Source: CAYSAQ01 sp964429235
Lineage (GTDB): Bacteria; Margulisbacteria; Riflemargulisbacteria; GWF2-35-9; DYQY01
Assembly (NCBI GenBank): GCA_964429235.1
Contig: CAYSAQ010000018.1
Span: forward strand, 1-29,295
Reading direction: 5' to 3'
DNA length: 29,295 bases
Shown here: one piece after another, positions 15,352 through 22,787 of the stretch
Layout: each line of letters begins with the position of its first letter
How positions within the stretch are numbered: the first letter of the stretch is position 1
Made by a program: the position numbers and the translations under genes
Notes under the pieces: model-generated
Databases searched by the model: none
Seen by the model: the letters and a program-made list of their open reading frames with translations, nothing else
Told to the model about the DNA's origin: nothing

Positions 15352-16649
15352 TACCTTGTTCCTGGTATTAAATTTAAGATTTCTTTTATTGATAATAAAT
15401 CTTTCTCTGCTTCAAAACTACGATCATTAGTTAATATCGATCTGGCTACATTTAACATCCCTGGATAGGCAGCACGTAACATATGATTCGCATAAATAAC
15501 AACATTTATGCCTGATTTACTTAACTCTTTTGCAGTAATTTGATTATAACTTGTAGGAACAACAACTATTGGGATAGTTTCATTATATTCTCTTAATATT
15601 TTACAAAACTCTATAATTTCATCCGGTTCTTTCTTGCGTGAGTGGATCATAATGCCATCTGCCCCAGCTTCTATATAGGCTTTTGCACGTATTATCGCAT
15701 CATCCATACAACATTCCAAAATTAAGCTCTCTACCCTTGAAATAATCATAAAATCATCTGTAATTTGTGCTAATTTGCCAACTTTAATTTTATTACAAAA
15801 ATTTTCAATAGTATCTTGCTGTTGGTCTACTTCATTACCAAAAAGTGAATTTTTTTTAAGTCCTGTTTTATCTTCAATAATTACTGCACTTATACCTGTT
15901 CGTTCTAATGTTCTTACTGTAAATGCAAAATGTTCTGCAATACCACCCGTATCAGCATCATATATCATTGGTTTAGTAGTTACTTCAAAAATCTCATTAA
16001 TAGTACTAATACGCGTACTTACATCAACCGCTTCTATATCTGGCTTCCCCTTAGAGGTGGAATCTGTTAATGAACTTGACCACATGCCATCATACTCTAC
16101 ACCGGTATCACTCTTAACATTTTCTACAATTAATCCACTCAATGCATTATGTGATTCCATTATGCGCACAACATCTTTAGAATCAATTAATCTTCTTAAC
16201 CTGCCCCTTCTAATATCAGGAGTAGTCCCTATCTCTCTAATTGAATTATTAAGCTTTGTTGATGAAATTCCTTCAGTATAACCAATCTCTATTAATTCTC
16301 CACCCCAAGAAGACAATGTATCAATTACTTGTTGTCTTATATTAGATTGAACACCCTCTTTCCAATCATCACCATGAACAACTATGTCTGGTTTTATTTT
16401 CTCTAAATTTGGTCTGTAATCTAATGTTTCTTGAGGAATGACCTCTTTTACACCCTTAATATTCTCAATAACTATCTTTCTTTGATCAAATGTCATATAG
16501 GGAAGTCTTTTATAGCTTGCTATTGCTTTATCTGTCAGTAACCCTATTGTTAGTTCTCCTAATTTGGCAGCTTTCTTTAAAATATTCATATGCCCTGGAT
16601 GAACTAAATCTGCACTCATCCCAACATATATTTTCTTATTTTTTCCCAT
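15351..16649 (-). CDS. Fused cytidylyltransferase - phosphoenolpyruvate mutase
   Basis: The C-terminal domain (about 150-432) is PEP phosphomutase, which makes the C-P bond of phosphonopyruvate. It has WSSSLTDS.SKGKPD, the Mg-binding DADTGG (231-236) and the signature EDKTGLKKNS (259-268). Residues 1-140 form a cytidylyltransferase-like domain with HPGH (17-20) and EGISST (126-131), related to glycerol-3-phosphate and phosphoethanolamine cytidylyltransferases. This fusion is known in polysaccharide loci such as AepX of Bacteroides. The extra domain may make a CMP-phosphonate for transfer to a glycan. It is the first intact gene of the eight-gene operon; GGGAG stands 12 nt before the ATG, which is rather far. 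Confidence 0.94.
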   Translation of the reverse strand: MGKNKKIYVGMSADLVHPGHMNILKKAAKLGELTIGLLTDKAIASYKRLPYMTFDQRKIVIENIKGVKEVIPQETLDYRPNLEKIKPDIVVHGDDWKEGVQSNIRQQVIDTLSSWGGELIEIGYTEGISSTKLNNSIREIGTTPDIRRGRLRRLIDSKDVVRIMESHNALSGLIVENVKSDTGVEYDGMWSSSLTDSTSKGKPDIEAVDVSTRISTINEIFEVTTKPMIYDADTGGIAEHFAFTVRTLERTGISAVIIEDKTGLKKNSLFGNEVDQQQDTIENFCNKIKVGKLAQITDDFMIISRVESLILECCMDDAIIRAKAYIEAGADGIMIHSRKKEPDEIIEFCKILREYNETIPIVVVPTSYNQITAKELSKSGINVVIYANHMLRAAYPGMLNVARSILTNDRSFEAEKDLLSIKEILNLIPGTR

Positions 16650-16871
16650 TATTCAAAATACTCCCTAATTAATATTATATATATATAACATGTTTTTGAA
16701 AAATAATGTTATATTATATAGGTAATTTTTAAAAAATTGTGTAATAAAATCGGTTCTTTATTAACAAAATTGAAAGAAACCGAAGGTTGAGCAATGAATA
16801 AAAAAAACGGGAAGAAGATGTTGTGTTTGCTCCAAATTTGCAACTTATTTACAAAAGAAAATAATTTATTA
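16650..16871. other. Spacer upstream of PEP mutase; inverted repeat, no supported gene
   Basis: This very AT-rich spacer lies between the PEP mutase start and the phnW remnant. It contains a 9-bp inverted repeat, ATATAACAT (16683-16691) and ATGTTATAT (16706-16714), which could be an operator or hairpin near the operon promoter. TATAAT-like boxes occur on the minus strand but I cannot pick one promoter. A small plus-strand frame from 16795 with a GAAGG upstream is not recognisable. Confidence 0.4.
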
Positions 16872-17072
16872 CTAGTTCAAATAATTCTGAAATTCTTTAA
16901 TAAACAATTCCATATCTTTAAATGTTAAATCCCCAATATTTGCTACCCTAAAAGTATTAAACTCCTCAACTTTTCCTGGATAAATTGTAATACTCTTTTC
17001 ATAAAAATAATCATGCATATGGTCAAAAGCAATACCATCCTTAAGATAAATAGACGTAATTATCTTTGAATG
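16872..17072 (-). pseudogene. phnW: C-terminal remnant of 2-aminoethylphosphonate:pyruvate transaminase (phnW)
   Basis: An open stretch of 66 codons with no start, read on the minus strand, ends in TAG at 16872. It reads HSKIITSIYLKDGIAF, then DHMHDYFYEKSITIYPGKV, then EEFNTFRVANIGDL and a final amphipathic helix. This matches the conserved end of PhnW, where the YPG and FR-NIG segments are characteristic. A full PhnW has about 360 residues, so some 80% is gone, including the PLP lysine. It ends abruptly at a TAA (17073) followed by unrelated sequence. It precedes the PEP mutase gene on the same strand, as expected for a former operon member. Confidence 0.8.
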
Positions 17073-17240
17073 TTATTTATCTTATATCTACAATACTTAG
17101 TTTACCTAGACTGATTAAAGGTGTCTAGATGGAAAATCATATTACTGTTTGTTTGTTTAGACGTTTATTACGTTTGTGAATTGAAAGGTGTAACGACTTT
17201 AGTGTTCCTATTTTACCCAAGATATTATTCTAAACCTAAA
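17073..17240. other. Unassigned sequence replacing the missing part of phnW
   Basis: These 168 bases contain a 6-bp inverted repeat, CTAGAC (17106-17111) and GTCTAG (17123-17128). A short minus-strand frame, GTLKSLHLSIHKRNKRLNKQ, could be the tail of a decayed gene. I cannot identify it. It may be the scar of the event that deleted phnW. Confidence 0.3.
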
Positions 17241-18686
17241 TCACTCACCTTCACATAAAACAACCGTCAATCCGTAATACCCTGATACTTCTTTATATTT
17301 ACCAGATATTAGTCCATTTTTAACATCATTTATTATAACCTGCTTGTTGTTTTTATTAACATGAAAATAGTTAGGATTTTCAGGAAAAACAACAATATAC
17401 TTGTTATCTGTAATTCCTTTACTGAAGTATTTAGGCAAAGAACCTCTGGTAGGTATACTCCTAAGCCTAGGATGAGTAAAAAGATATGTTGCCGTTTTTT
17501 GACTAGCATAAACATCTATTTCTTTGTGTAACGATAAATAATTATTCAAATCTTTTACAGCCTTTGTCATTTTATATAACTCAACGTAGCTTCTGTTTTT
17601 AAACACAGGGTTTATTATAGTTTTTATAGGTAATTTAAAAAAAGATAGTAATAAAAGAAGACCTAATATAATTGATATTTGCTTTTTTTGTTTCAAAATT
17701 CCAACTTTGTTAAACCAAGTATTCCCTTTTAAATAATATTTTAATGCAAAAAATACAGCAACAAACATTATGCTAATTGTAAAATCATGATAATGTGCTC
17801 GCACAAAAAGTGCTGACATAATATTACTTACTAAATACAAGCTAAAAGCAGGCATCGTATATAAAAATGATTTTGGGTAAATTAAAGGAATACACCCAAG
17901 AGCTAATATTATTTTAAACATCATACTAATCTTCAAAGGGATATTGTCATAAAACACTCCTAGCATAGATTGATGCTTACTTACCATCCCAGCATTAAAA
18001 AGTGGCATAATAAATAAATGCAATCCTAACCCTATAAAAACACCAGTGATAATCAAAAAAATACCGTGCTTCCATTGCTTTTGCTCAACAATCTTAAACA
18101 TACCAACAGAAAGCCATACCAATGGCATACTTTCTTTAAAGAGTAGAATAAAAAACAAACAAATATACATCCGAAAATGCTTATTCTCGTAAGCAAAATA
18201 AAAAGAAAGTACAAAAACAGGAAAAAGAATACTTGTTGCAAAATTTTGAGCAAACATAATTGAGGTAACTACATCATTTATTAGCCATAAAACAGGAACG
18301 GTATAAATGTATCGCTGATCGGACAAATATTTTTTTCCCATTTTTAAAAAAATCAACGGCACTAAACTATAAGAAATTATTCTTACAAGCATAATCCAAA
18401 TTGCTGAAGGGATAATTTTAATTAAAGGAGCAAAAAAAAGCAGTCCAGGTCTAAAATGATTTGCAAACGGGTGCATATCTTCAATAGAATAATAAAAGTG
18501 ATTATTAAAGACTAAATTAGCTACTGGTTGTAGTTGACACGCTAAATCAGAAGCGCAAAAATCCAAAAAATATAAACGATAAAAAGCCTCTATTGTCCAT
18601 AATAAAATTATGGAAACATATAAAACCCAGAAAACTTTTCTGCTTCTAAATAAATTAAGTACACTTGTTTGAAATCTTTTAATCAT
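17241..18686 (-). CDS. DUF2079-family integral membrane protein (GT-C-like)
   Basis: The 481-residue polytopic membrane protein begins with a basic N-terminus and a helix (VFWVLYVSIILLWTIEAFY), followed by the periplasmic-type loop with HPFANHFRPGLLFF, then about ten more helices. The C-terminal soluble part includes YIVVFPENPNYF. It corresponds to DUF2079 and aligns with the split gene at 3405-4882 (NHFRPGLLFFAPLIK against DHFYPWLLIFVPFYK; LLFKES against PLFKET). It probably transfers sugar from a polyprenyl-phosphate carrier outside the membrane; this is inference. It diverges from a DPM1-like GT at 18744, a likely partner. Confidence 0.82.
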   Translation of the reverse strand: MIKRFQTSVLNLFRSRKVFWVLYVSIILLWTIEAFYRLYFLDFCASDLACQLQPVANLVFNNHFYYSIEDMHPFANHFRPGLLFFAPLIKIIPSAIWIMLVRIISYSLVPLIFLKMGKKYLSDQRYIYTVPVLWLINDVVTSIMFAQNFATSILFPVFVLSFYFAYENKHFRMYICLFFILLFKESMPLVWLSVGMFKIVEQKQWKHGIFLIITGVFIGLGLHLFIMPLFNAGMVSKHQSMLGVFYDNIPLKISMMFKIILALGCIPLIYPKSFLYTMPAFSLYLVSNIMSALFVRAHYHDFTISIMFVAVFFALKYYLKGNTWFNKVGILKQKKQISIILGLLLLLSFFKLPIKTIINPVFKNRSYVELYKMTKAVKDLNNYLSLHKEIDVYASQKTATYLFTHPRLRSIPTRGSLPKYFSKGITDNKYIVVFPENPNYFHVNKNNKQVIINDVKNGLISGKYKEVSGYYGLTVVLCEGE

Positions 18687-18699
18687 AATATAATAAAGT

Positions 18700-18727
18700 A
18701 TTATATCAGAATATAAAATATTCGCAA
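18700..18727 (-). promoter_or_regulatory. Promoter of the DUF2079 gene
   Basis: On the minus strand TTGCGA (18722-18727), a 16-bp spacer and TATAAT (18700-18705) form a good sigma-70-type promoter; TGA before TATAAT makes it an extended -10. Thirteen bases separate the -10 box from the ATG, so the leader would be only about 7 nt with no Shine-Dalgarno. Confidence 0.65.
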
Positions 18728-18743
18728 CAGAAAGGCTCTCATA

Positions 18744-19700
18744 ATGGAAAATATCGAATTAAGCGTAATAGCACCCATGCATAACGAAGAACTAAATGCA
18801 GTTGAATTTGTCACGCGTACAGCAAACACACTAAAAGAATACAACAATAACTCAGAAATAATTATTGTAAACGATGGTAGCAGTGATAATACATTAAAAA
18901 TACTTCAAGATTTAACAAAAAAACATAGCACTTTGAAAGTAATAGAACTTGCTAGAAACAGCGGACAATGGGCTGCCGTATATGCTGGGATTCAAAATAG
19001 CTGTGGCACACATATAATAATAATGGATAGTGACTTACAAAATTTACCTGAAGATATTCCAAAACTACACAAAAAAGCTTTAGAAGGATTCTCCTTAGTT
19101 TCTGGAGTAAGACAAGGAAGAACAGAATCTTTAATATTTAAAAAACTACCTAGTAAAATTGCCAACTGGATGCTTAGAAAAGCTACTGGATGCCCTTCAA
19201 AAGATATGGGTGGTTATAAATGCATTGATGGCGATATGGCTAGATCATTCAAATTAAAAGCTGGATACCATAGACTTTTTCCTGCATTAGCGTGGACAGC
19301 TGGAGGAACTGTTACAGATGTTAATGTTCAGTTCCCTGCTAGAAAATTTGGCAAAAGCCATTATGGATTCTCAAGAGTCTTTGATGTATTCTTTGACATT
19401 ATTCTTTTTGCTTTTCAAAGATCTTTTAAATCTAGGCCTCTATATCTTTTTGGCAGATTAAGCTTTGCCCTTTTTACAATAAGCTCAGCCCTTTTCATGT
19501 GGGTATTGATTTCAAAACTTATGTTTCAAACTGATATGGCTACTAGACCACCTTTTTTTATGGCATTAATTGGATTTCTATCATCATTTATCTTCTTATC
19601 AATGGGATTCATGTTAGAAATACTTAAGGACATACAAAATACAGTTAATAATAGATATCCATATTTAATTAAAACTATTTATAAAAAGGAAAAAGACTAA
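18744..19700 (+). CDS. DPM1/GtrB-like polyprenyl-phosphate glycosyltransferase
   Basis: The GT2 domain starts with LSVIAPMHNEE, has VNDGSSDNT near residue 42 and the catalytic IMDSDLQNLPEDIP near 94; GRTES and GGYKCI follow. Two C-terminal membrane helices (around 235-258 and 268-292) anchor it. The layout is that of enzymes that charge undecaprenyl or dolichyl phosphate with a sugar. AAAGG lies about 8 nt before the ATG. It is analogous to the enzyme at 2451-3392 but clearly diverged from it. Expressed divergently from the DUF2079 gene, it probably supplies that protein with its lipid-linked sugar. Confidence 0.87.
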   Translation: MENIELSVIAPMHNEELNAVEFVTRTANTLKEYNNNSEIIIVNDGSSDNTLKILQDLTKKHSTLKVIELARNSGQWAAVYAGIQNSCGTHIIIMDSDLQNLPEDIPKLHKKALEGFSLVSGVRQGRTESLIFKKLPSKIANWMLRKATGCPSKDMGGYKCIDGDMARSFKLKAGYHRLFPALAWTAGGTVTDVNVQFPARKFGKSHYGFSRVFDVFFDIILFAFQRSFKSRPLYLFGRLSFALFTISSALFMWVLISKLMFQTDMATRPPFFMALIGFLSSFIFLSMGFMLEILKDIQNTVNNRYPYLIKTIYKKEKD

Positions 19701-19787
19701 CTAAGATTTTTTATAAATTAAAAAAAACAGATTAAACAAAACAACTCAATATAGACGTTAAATATCAAATATGATATTCTTTTTTTT

Positions 19788-19874
19788 ATGCGAAATATAC
19801 GATTATTAATGACCTACAACGAAGATACCATTATTGAAGAAATGGTGGATTCCAAGTTATGCGTAATTTTTTAA
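19788..19874 (+). pseudogene. 5' fragment of a GT2 gene related to 24845-25717
   Basis: An ATG opens a 28-codon frame starting MRNIRLLMTYNEDTIIEE, nearly the same as the start of the GT2 at 24845 (MQNIGLMMTYNEEDIIEE). Similarity ends after EE, then the frame stops. This is the broken-off head of a second copy. It keeps an extended -10-like TGATATTCT 7 nt before the ATG, so the promoter may now drive the kinase-like gene that starts inside it at 19859. Confidence 0.72.
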
Positions 19875-20635
19875 ATAGGAAAATTCAATTTATACAAAAA
19901 AATTATTTAAAACACACTGATTTTTTTAAAACTTTTGATATTAATCAGCATTCTGCATACAACATCCGGGATAAAGATCATCGTAGTGTATATTATTGTG
20001 ACAAAAACATACCTCAAGAGTTATCCCCTTTACTAATAAAATACTTTGACAACAAGCTAATTACAAAAGAACTAATCATGGGAAGATTAAACAGGTCCTG
20101 GAGAATTATTTCGGCTAAACATGCATATAGAGCTTTTAAAAGATTAGAAAATACAAATAGGAAAATCACACCTATCATATACTCAATAATTAATTTCAAA
20201 AAACTATTTCTTACAAAAAAATCAATTCAGTTCCAGGAATACATTGCAAATAGCACAACATTTGAGACCTATTTCAATAGTTTAACTGATAATAAGTTTA
20301 AGTTAGCAATTGTTAACTCTTTAGCTGATATTTTATCGCTTTGTCATATGAAAAAAGTTTTTATAATTGATTTTGGAAAAGATTTTGAACATTTTATTGT
20401 TAAGGATGATAATCCTTACATTATCGACCTAGATGAAACAATTCTGCTAAATCCCTTAAACATTTTATCCCTACATTATCAAATATATGACCTAACAATT
20501 GTATTAAAAAAAATTAAGAATATTTGTGGTAAAAATTCTACTGAAGCTTTTTTCCAAAAATACTCAGAGAATTTAAAATGGTCATATTTTAGAACAAAAA
20601 TTTACTATAAATATTTTAAAAAATTCATGATTTAA
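19859..20635 (+). CDS. LPS (Kdo) kinase-like protein
   Basis: The 258-residue protein resembles lipopolysaccharide core/Kdo kinases (WaaP, KdkA, InaA group). It has RSWRIISAKHAYRAFKRL (79-96), the FQEYI segment in the place of the hinge, a LC(H)MKK.FIIDFGKDFEHFIV stretch (162-181) aligned with the catalytic loop, and YIIDLDET (187-194) aligned with the metal-binding DFG-like site. The usual HGD or HRD of the catalytic loop is not present in recognisable form, so activity is doubtful. It would act on the inner core of LPS. The ATG lies within the GT2 fragment and has only a weak Shine-Dalgarno; the original 5' end may have been replaced by the same rearrangement. Confidence 0.62.
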   Translation: MRNFLNRKIQFIQKNYLKHTDFFKTFDINQHSAYNIRDKDHRSVYYCDKNIPQELSPLLIKYFDNKLITKELIMGRLNRSWRIISAKHAYRAFKRLENTNRKITPIIYSIINFKKLFLTKKSIQFQEYIANSTTFETYFNSLTDNKFKLAIVNSLADILSLCHMKKVFIIDFGKDFEHFIVKDDNPYIIDLDETILLNPLNILSLHYQIYDLTIVLKKIKNICGKNSTEAFFQKYSENLKWSYFRTKIYYKYFKKFMI

Positions 20636-20709
20636 CCTAAAAAAACATAACAACTAAAAAGCCCTGTGAATTATCTTGTATATAGAATAAAAACTACTAA
20701 ATAAAAGAA

Positions 20710-20967
20710 TTATTTTCTTTTAGCAATCAACATTAAGTTTCTAATATAGATTAGCATATTCAATGAAAACCCAGCTATAAACACTATATCTTGTTTGTAG
20801 ATAGAATATGCCAGCAAAACCGTTGTTCCAGCTAAGCTTAAGTACCAAAAGCTTAGAGGTATTACGCTTTTCTTTTTAATTTCAGAATATATCCATTGAA
20901 CAATAAACCTCATGCCAAAAATAAATTGGCCAATAAACCCAATAATTAACCAAACACCATCACTCAT
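20710..20967 (-). CDS. LAB_N (lipid A biosynthesis N-terminal domain) small membrane protein
   Basis: The 85-residue protein has three hydrophobic segments and the LAB_N pattern: WLIIGFIGQFIFGMRFIVQW, then SEIKKKSVIPLSFWYLSLAG, and IYIRNLML at the end. The domain is found alone or fused to LpxB and in polyprenyl-phosphate glycosylation operons. It is related to small MtN3/PQ-loop-type membrane proteins, so a role in handling or flipping a lipid-linked sugar is possible but unproven. The ATG at 20967 has AAGGG 8 nt upstream and starts 2 nt after the upstream stop; a start at 20991 would lie inside the neighbouring gene and is unlikely. Confidence 0.85.
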   Translation of the reverse strand: MSDGVWLIIGFIGQFIFGMRFIVQWIYSEIKKKSVIPLSFWYLSLAGTTVLLAYSIYKQDIVFIAGFSLNMLIYIRNLMLIAKRK

Positions 20968-20969
20968 AT

Positions 20970-21737
20970 TTAATACCCTTCTGTTTTCCAATCTCTAATT
21001 ATTTTCTTATAATCTCTAGTCATTCTTCTATTTCTAATTTTACCCTTCAATCCTGCATAATGAATTATATAAGAATTCTTTGTATTATCAGAAAGCAAAC
21101 TACCCCTTTTGATATTGGCTATATTTACTTCATCAAACATAAACATATGATTGAATTTATATTCTAAAGGAAATATCTGATATCCTTCTTTTCTAACTTT
21201 CCAATTAACAACATTCTGTGTACGATTAATCCCAATTTCCTCTTCAGTAAAATTATGGATATCGTCTTTTGTAAGTTTATTGAAATCTCTATGCTGTTTT
21301 GAAGCTACCATTATACCTTCATTAAAGTATCCTTCTGTCCATCCTAGCACATTACCAAAAACATCTTGAACTTGCTTCATTTGATAATGACGTTCTTTTC
21401 TTCGCTTACCTAAATCTTCATACATTGCTCCGATACAATCCTCAGGAACTAAATCAAAAACATTAGGACAATTTACTGTAATAAGTGCATCTAAATCTAC
21501 TTTAAACAATCGATCATAGTCATCAAAATAATCATATGCTTGAAACTTCTCAAGAACCATATAATTATACTTATACTTTGAACCAACTACATTATATTTG
21601 GGCTTATCAACTAGAATTAAGTCTAAATTATACTTTTCGCAATACTTTTCAAAAGTATTAATTGCATACCTAAATTCAATTGGAATTTTGTTTTCTTCAG
21701 GATAAATACAAACGGCAAATAAAGCATTTTTACTCAT
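20970..21737 (-). CDS. GT8-like nucleotide-sugar transferase (paralog of 6645-7409)
   Basis: The 255-residue protein has the DxD site VDLD (80-83 when counted from MSKNALF), YFNEGIMVAS, FNHMFMFDEVN and IIHYAG near the end. An upstream ATG at 21779 would extend it by 14 residues into the epimerase gene. The ATG at 21737 matches the start of the paralog and has GAG 7 nt before it. It forms an operon with the epimerase upstream and LAB_N downstream. The two paralogs differ throughout, so the duplication is old or they came in separately. Confidence 0.82.
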   Translation of the reverse strand: MSKNALFAVCIYPEENKIPIEFRYAINTFEKYCEKYNLDLILVDKPKYNVVGSKYKYNYMVLEKFQAYDYFDDYDRLFKVDLDALITVNCPNVFDLVPEDCIGAMYEDLGKRRKERHYQMKQVQDVFGNVLGWTEGYFNEGIMVASKQHRDFNKLTKDDIHNFTEEEIGINRTQNVVNWKVRKEGYQIFPLEYKFNHMFMFDEVNIANIKRGSLLSDNTKNSYIIHYAGLKGKIRNRRMTRDYKKIIRDWKTEGY

Positions 21738-21757
21738 AATTTTCTCAACAATAAAGG

Positions 21758-22696
21758 CTAATTGGCCATTGCCTTCCATAATAATTTCATTCCTTGTTTT
21801 ACTGACAGCAATTGATGTTTCCCTATTAAACCCTCAAGCTTATTTATATTAAGGACATTCTTGGGAACATCTACTGACCTGGCCTCTATATATTCTACTA
21901 ATACGTCTTTACTAGTCACTGCCTTTGCAATCTCGATAATTTGATTAATAGAAGTACCTTCACCAGTGCCAATGTTATAAATCTCATTCCATGTATTCTT
22001 TTTAATAATTTCAGTTATTAAAGCAGCTAAATCATCAATGTATATATAGTCTCTTGTCGACTCGCCATCTCCCCATACCTCAATAATTTGATTATTTTTT
22101 AGCTTGCTCATGACCAACGGTATAAGTCCTTGCAACGATGATATCTTTTTGTTTTTTCCATAAGGATTGGAAGGTCTTATTATTAAATAATCTAGACCTA
22201 AACTTTCATGATTCATTAATAAATAGTTTTCTAATTGCTGCTTTGCTAACCCATAATAATTTATAGGCTGACAGCTACTTAATTCAGAATTTACACTATT
22301 ACCATTATTTCCATAAATAGTTCCACCTGATGAAAAGAACATAAGCTTATTAACACCAAGATCTGTAAACGTTTTAATCAACTCAATTGAAGGAACGATA
22401 ATATTCTTTTGCTCTTCAAGATATTTATCATATCCTGAACTTGGCACCATTGTTGATACTAAATGCATAACAAGCATAATTTGATGCTCAGTTACTACTT
22501 GTACCAATGTTGGCAGATCGCTAACCACACCTTGAATATGTTTATAGCTATTTGGATATAATTCTAAAAAGGACCCCGACTGTCCTGGATTCAAATCATA
22601 TGCTATTACATTGAATCTATTTTTCAATAAATCTTCACAAATATTTGTGCCAATATACCCACAGCCACCAAGGACTAAAACCCATTTTTTATTCAT
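21758..22696 (-). CDS. NAD-dependent nucleotide-sugar epimerase (GalE-like extended SDR)
   Basis: LVLGGCGYIGTN at residues 8-19 is the NAD-binding motif; YGLAK gives the YxxxK pair; RPSNPYGKNK, VWGDGESTRDYIYIDDLA and YNIGTGEGTSINQII are typical of UDP-sugar epimerases and dehydratases. A longer frame begins at 22735, but the ATG at 22696 gives the standard distance to the Rossmann motif. A TTTAAT box (TG-T-TTTAAT) sits only 10 nt before this ATG, again implying a very short leader. It diverges from the GT2 at 22788. The substrate is probably a UDP- or GDP-sugar. Confidence 0.87.
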   Translation of the reverse strand: MNKKWVLVLGGCGYIGTNICEDLLKNRFNVIAYDLNPGQSGSFLELYPNSYKHIQGVVSDLPTLVQVVTEHQIMLVMHLVSTMVPSSGYDKYLEEQKNIIVPSIELIKTFTDLGVNKLMFFSSGGTIYGNNGNSVNSELSSCQPINYYGLAKQQLENYLLMNHESLGLDYLIIRPSNPYGKNKKISSLQGLIPLVMSKLKNNQIIEVWGDGESTRDYIYIDDLAALITEIIKKNTWNEIYNIGTGEGTSINQIIEIAKAVTSKDVLVEYIEARSVDVPKNVLNINKLEGLIGKHQLLSVKQGMKLLWKAMAN

Positions 22697-22787
22697 ATTA
22701 ATAATGATTAAAACATTTATAGGTAACATATTCAATCTATACAGTTTGCAATTGATAAATTCTCATTCTTATGTGAATATTATTTCT

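Noticed and set aside
15775..16281. 168-codon plus-strand frame inside PEP mutase
   Set aside because: It lies wholly antisense to a well-supported conserved gene and resembles no known family.
16795..16929. Small plus-strand frame with GAAGG before an ATG
   Set aside because: The peptide is not recognisable and its second half lies antisense to the phnW remnant, so coding is doubtful.
17073..17240. Possible insertion-sequence scar next to phnW
   Set aside because: Only a short inverted repeat and a weak basic peptide are visible; no transposase motif, paired ends or target duplication can be shown.
22611..22787. Longer N-terminus for the GT2 at 22788
   Set aside because: The open frame runs backwards through the divergent epimerase's start region and its residues do not resemble a GT N-terminus; the spacer is needed for two promoters.
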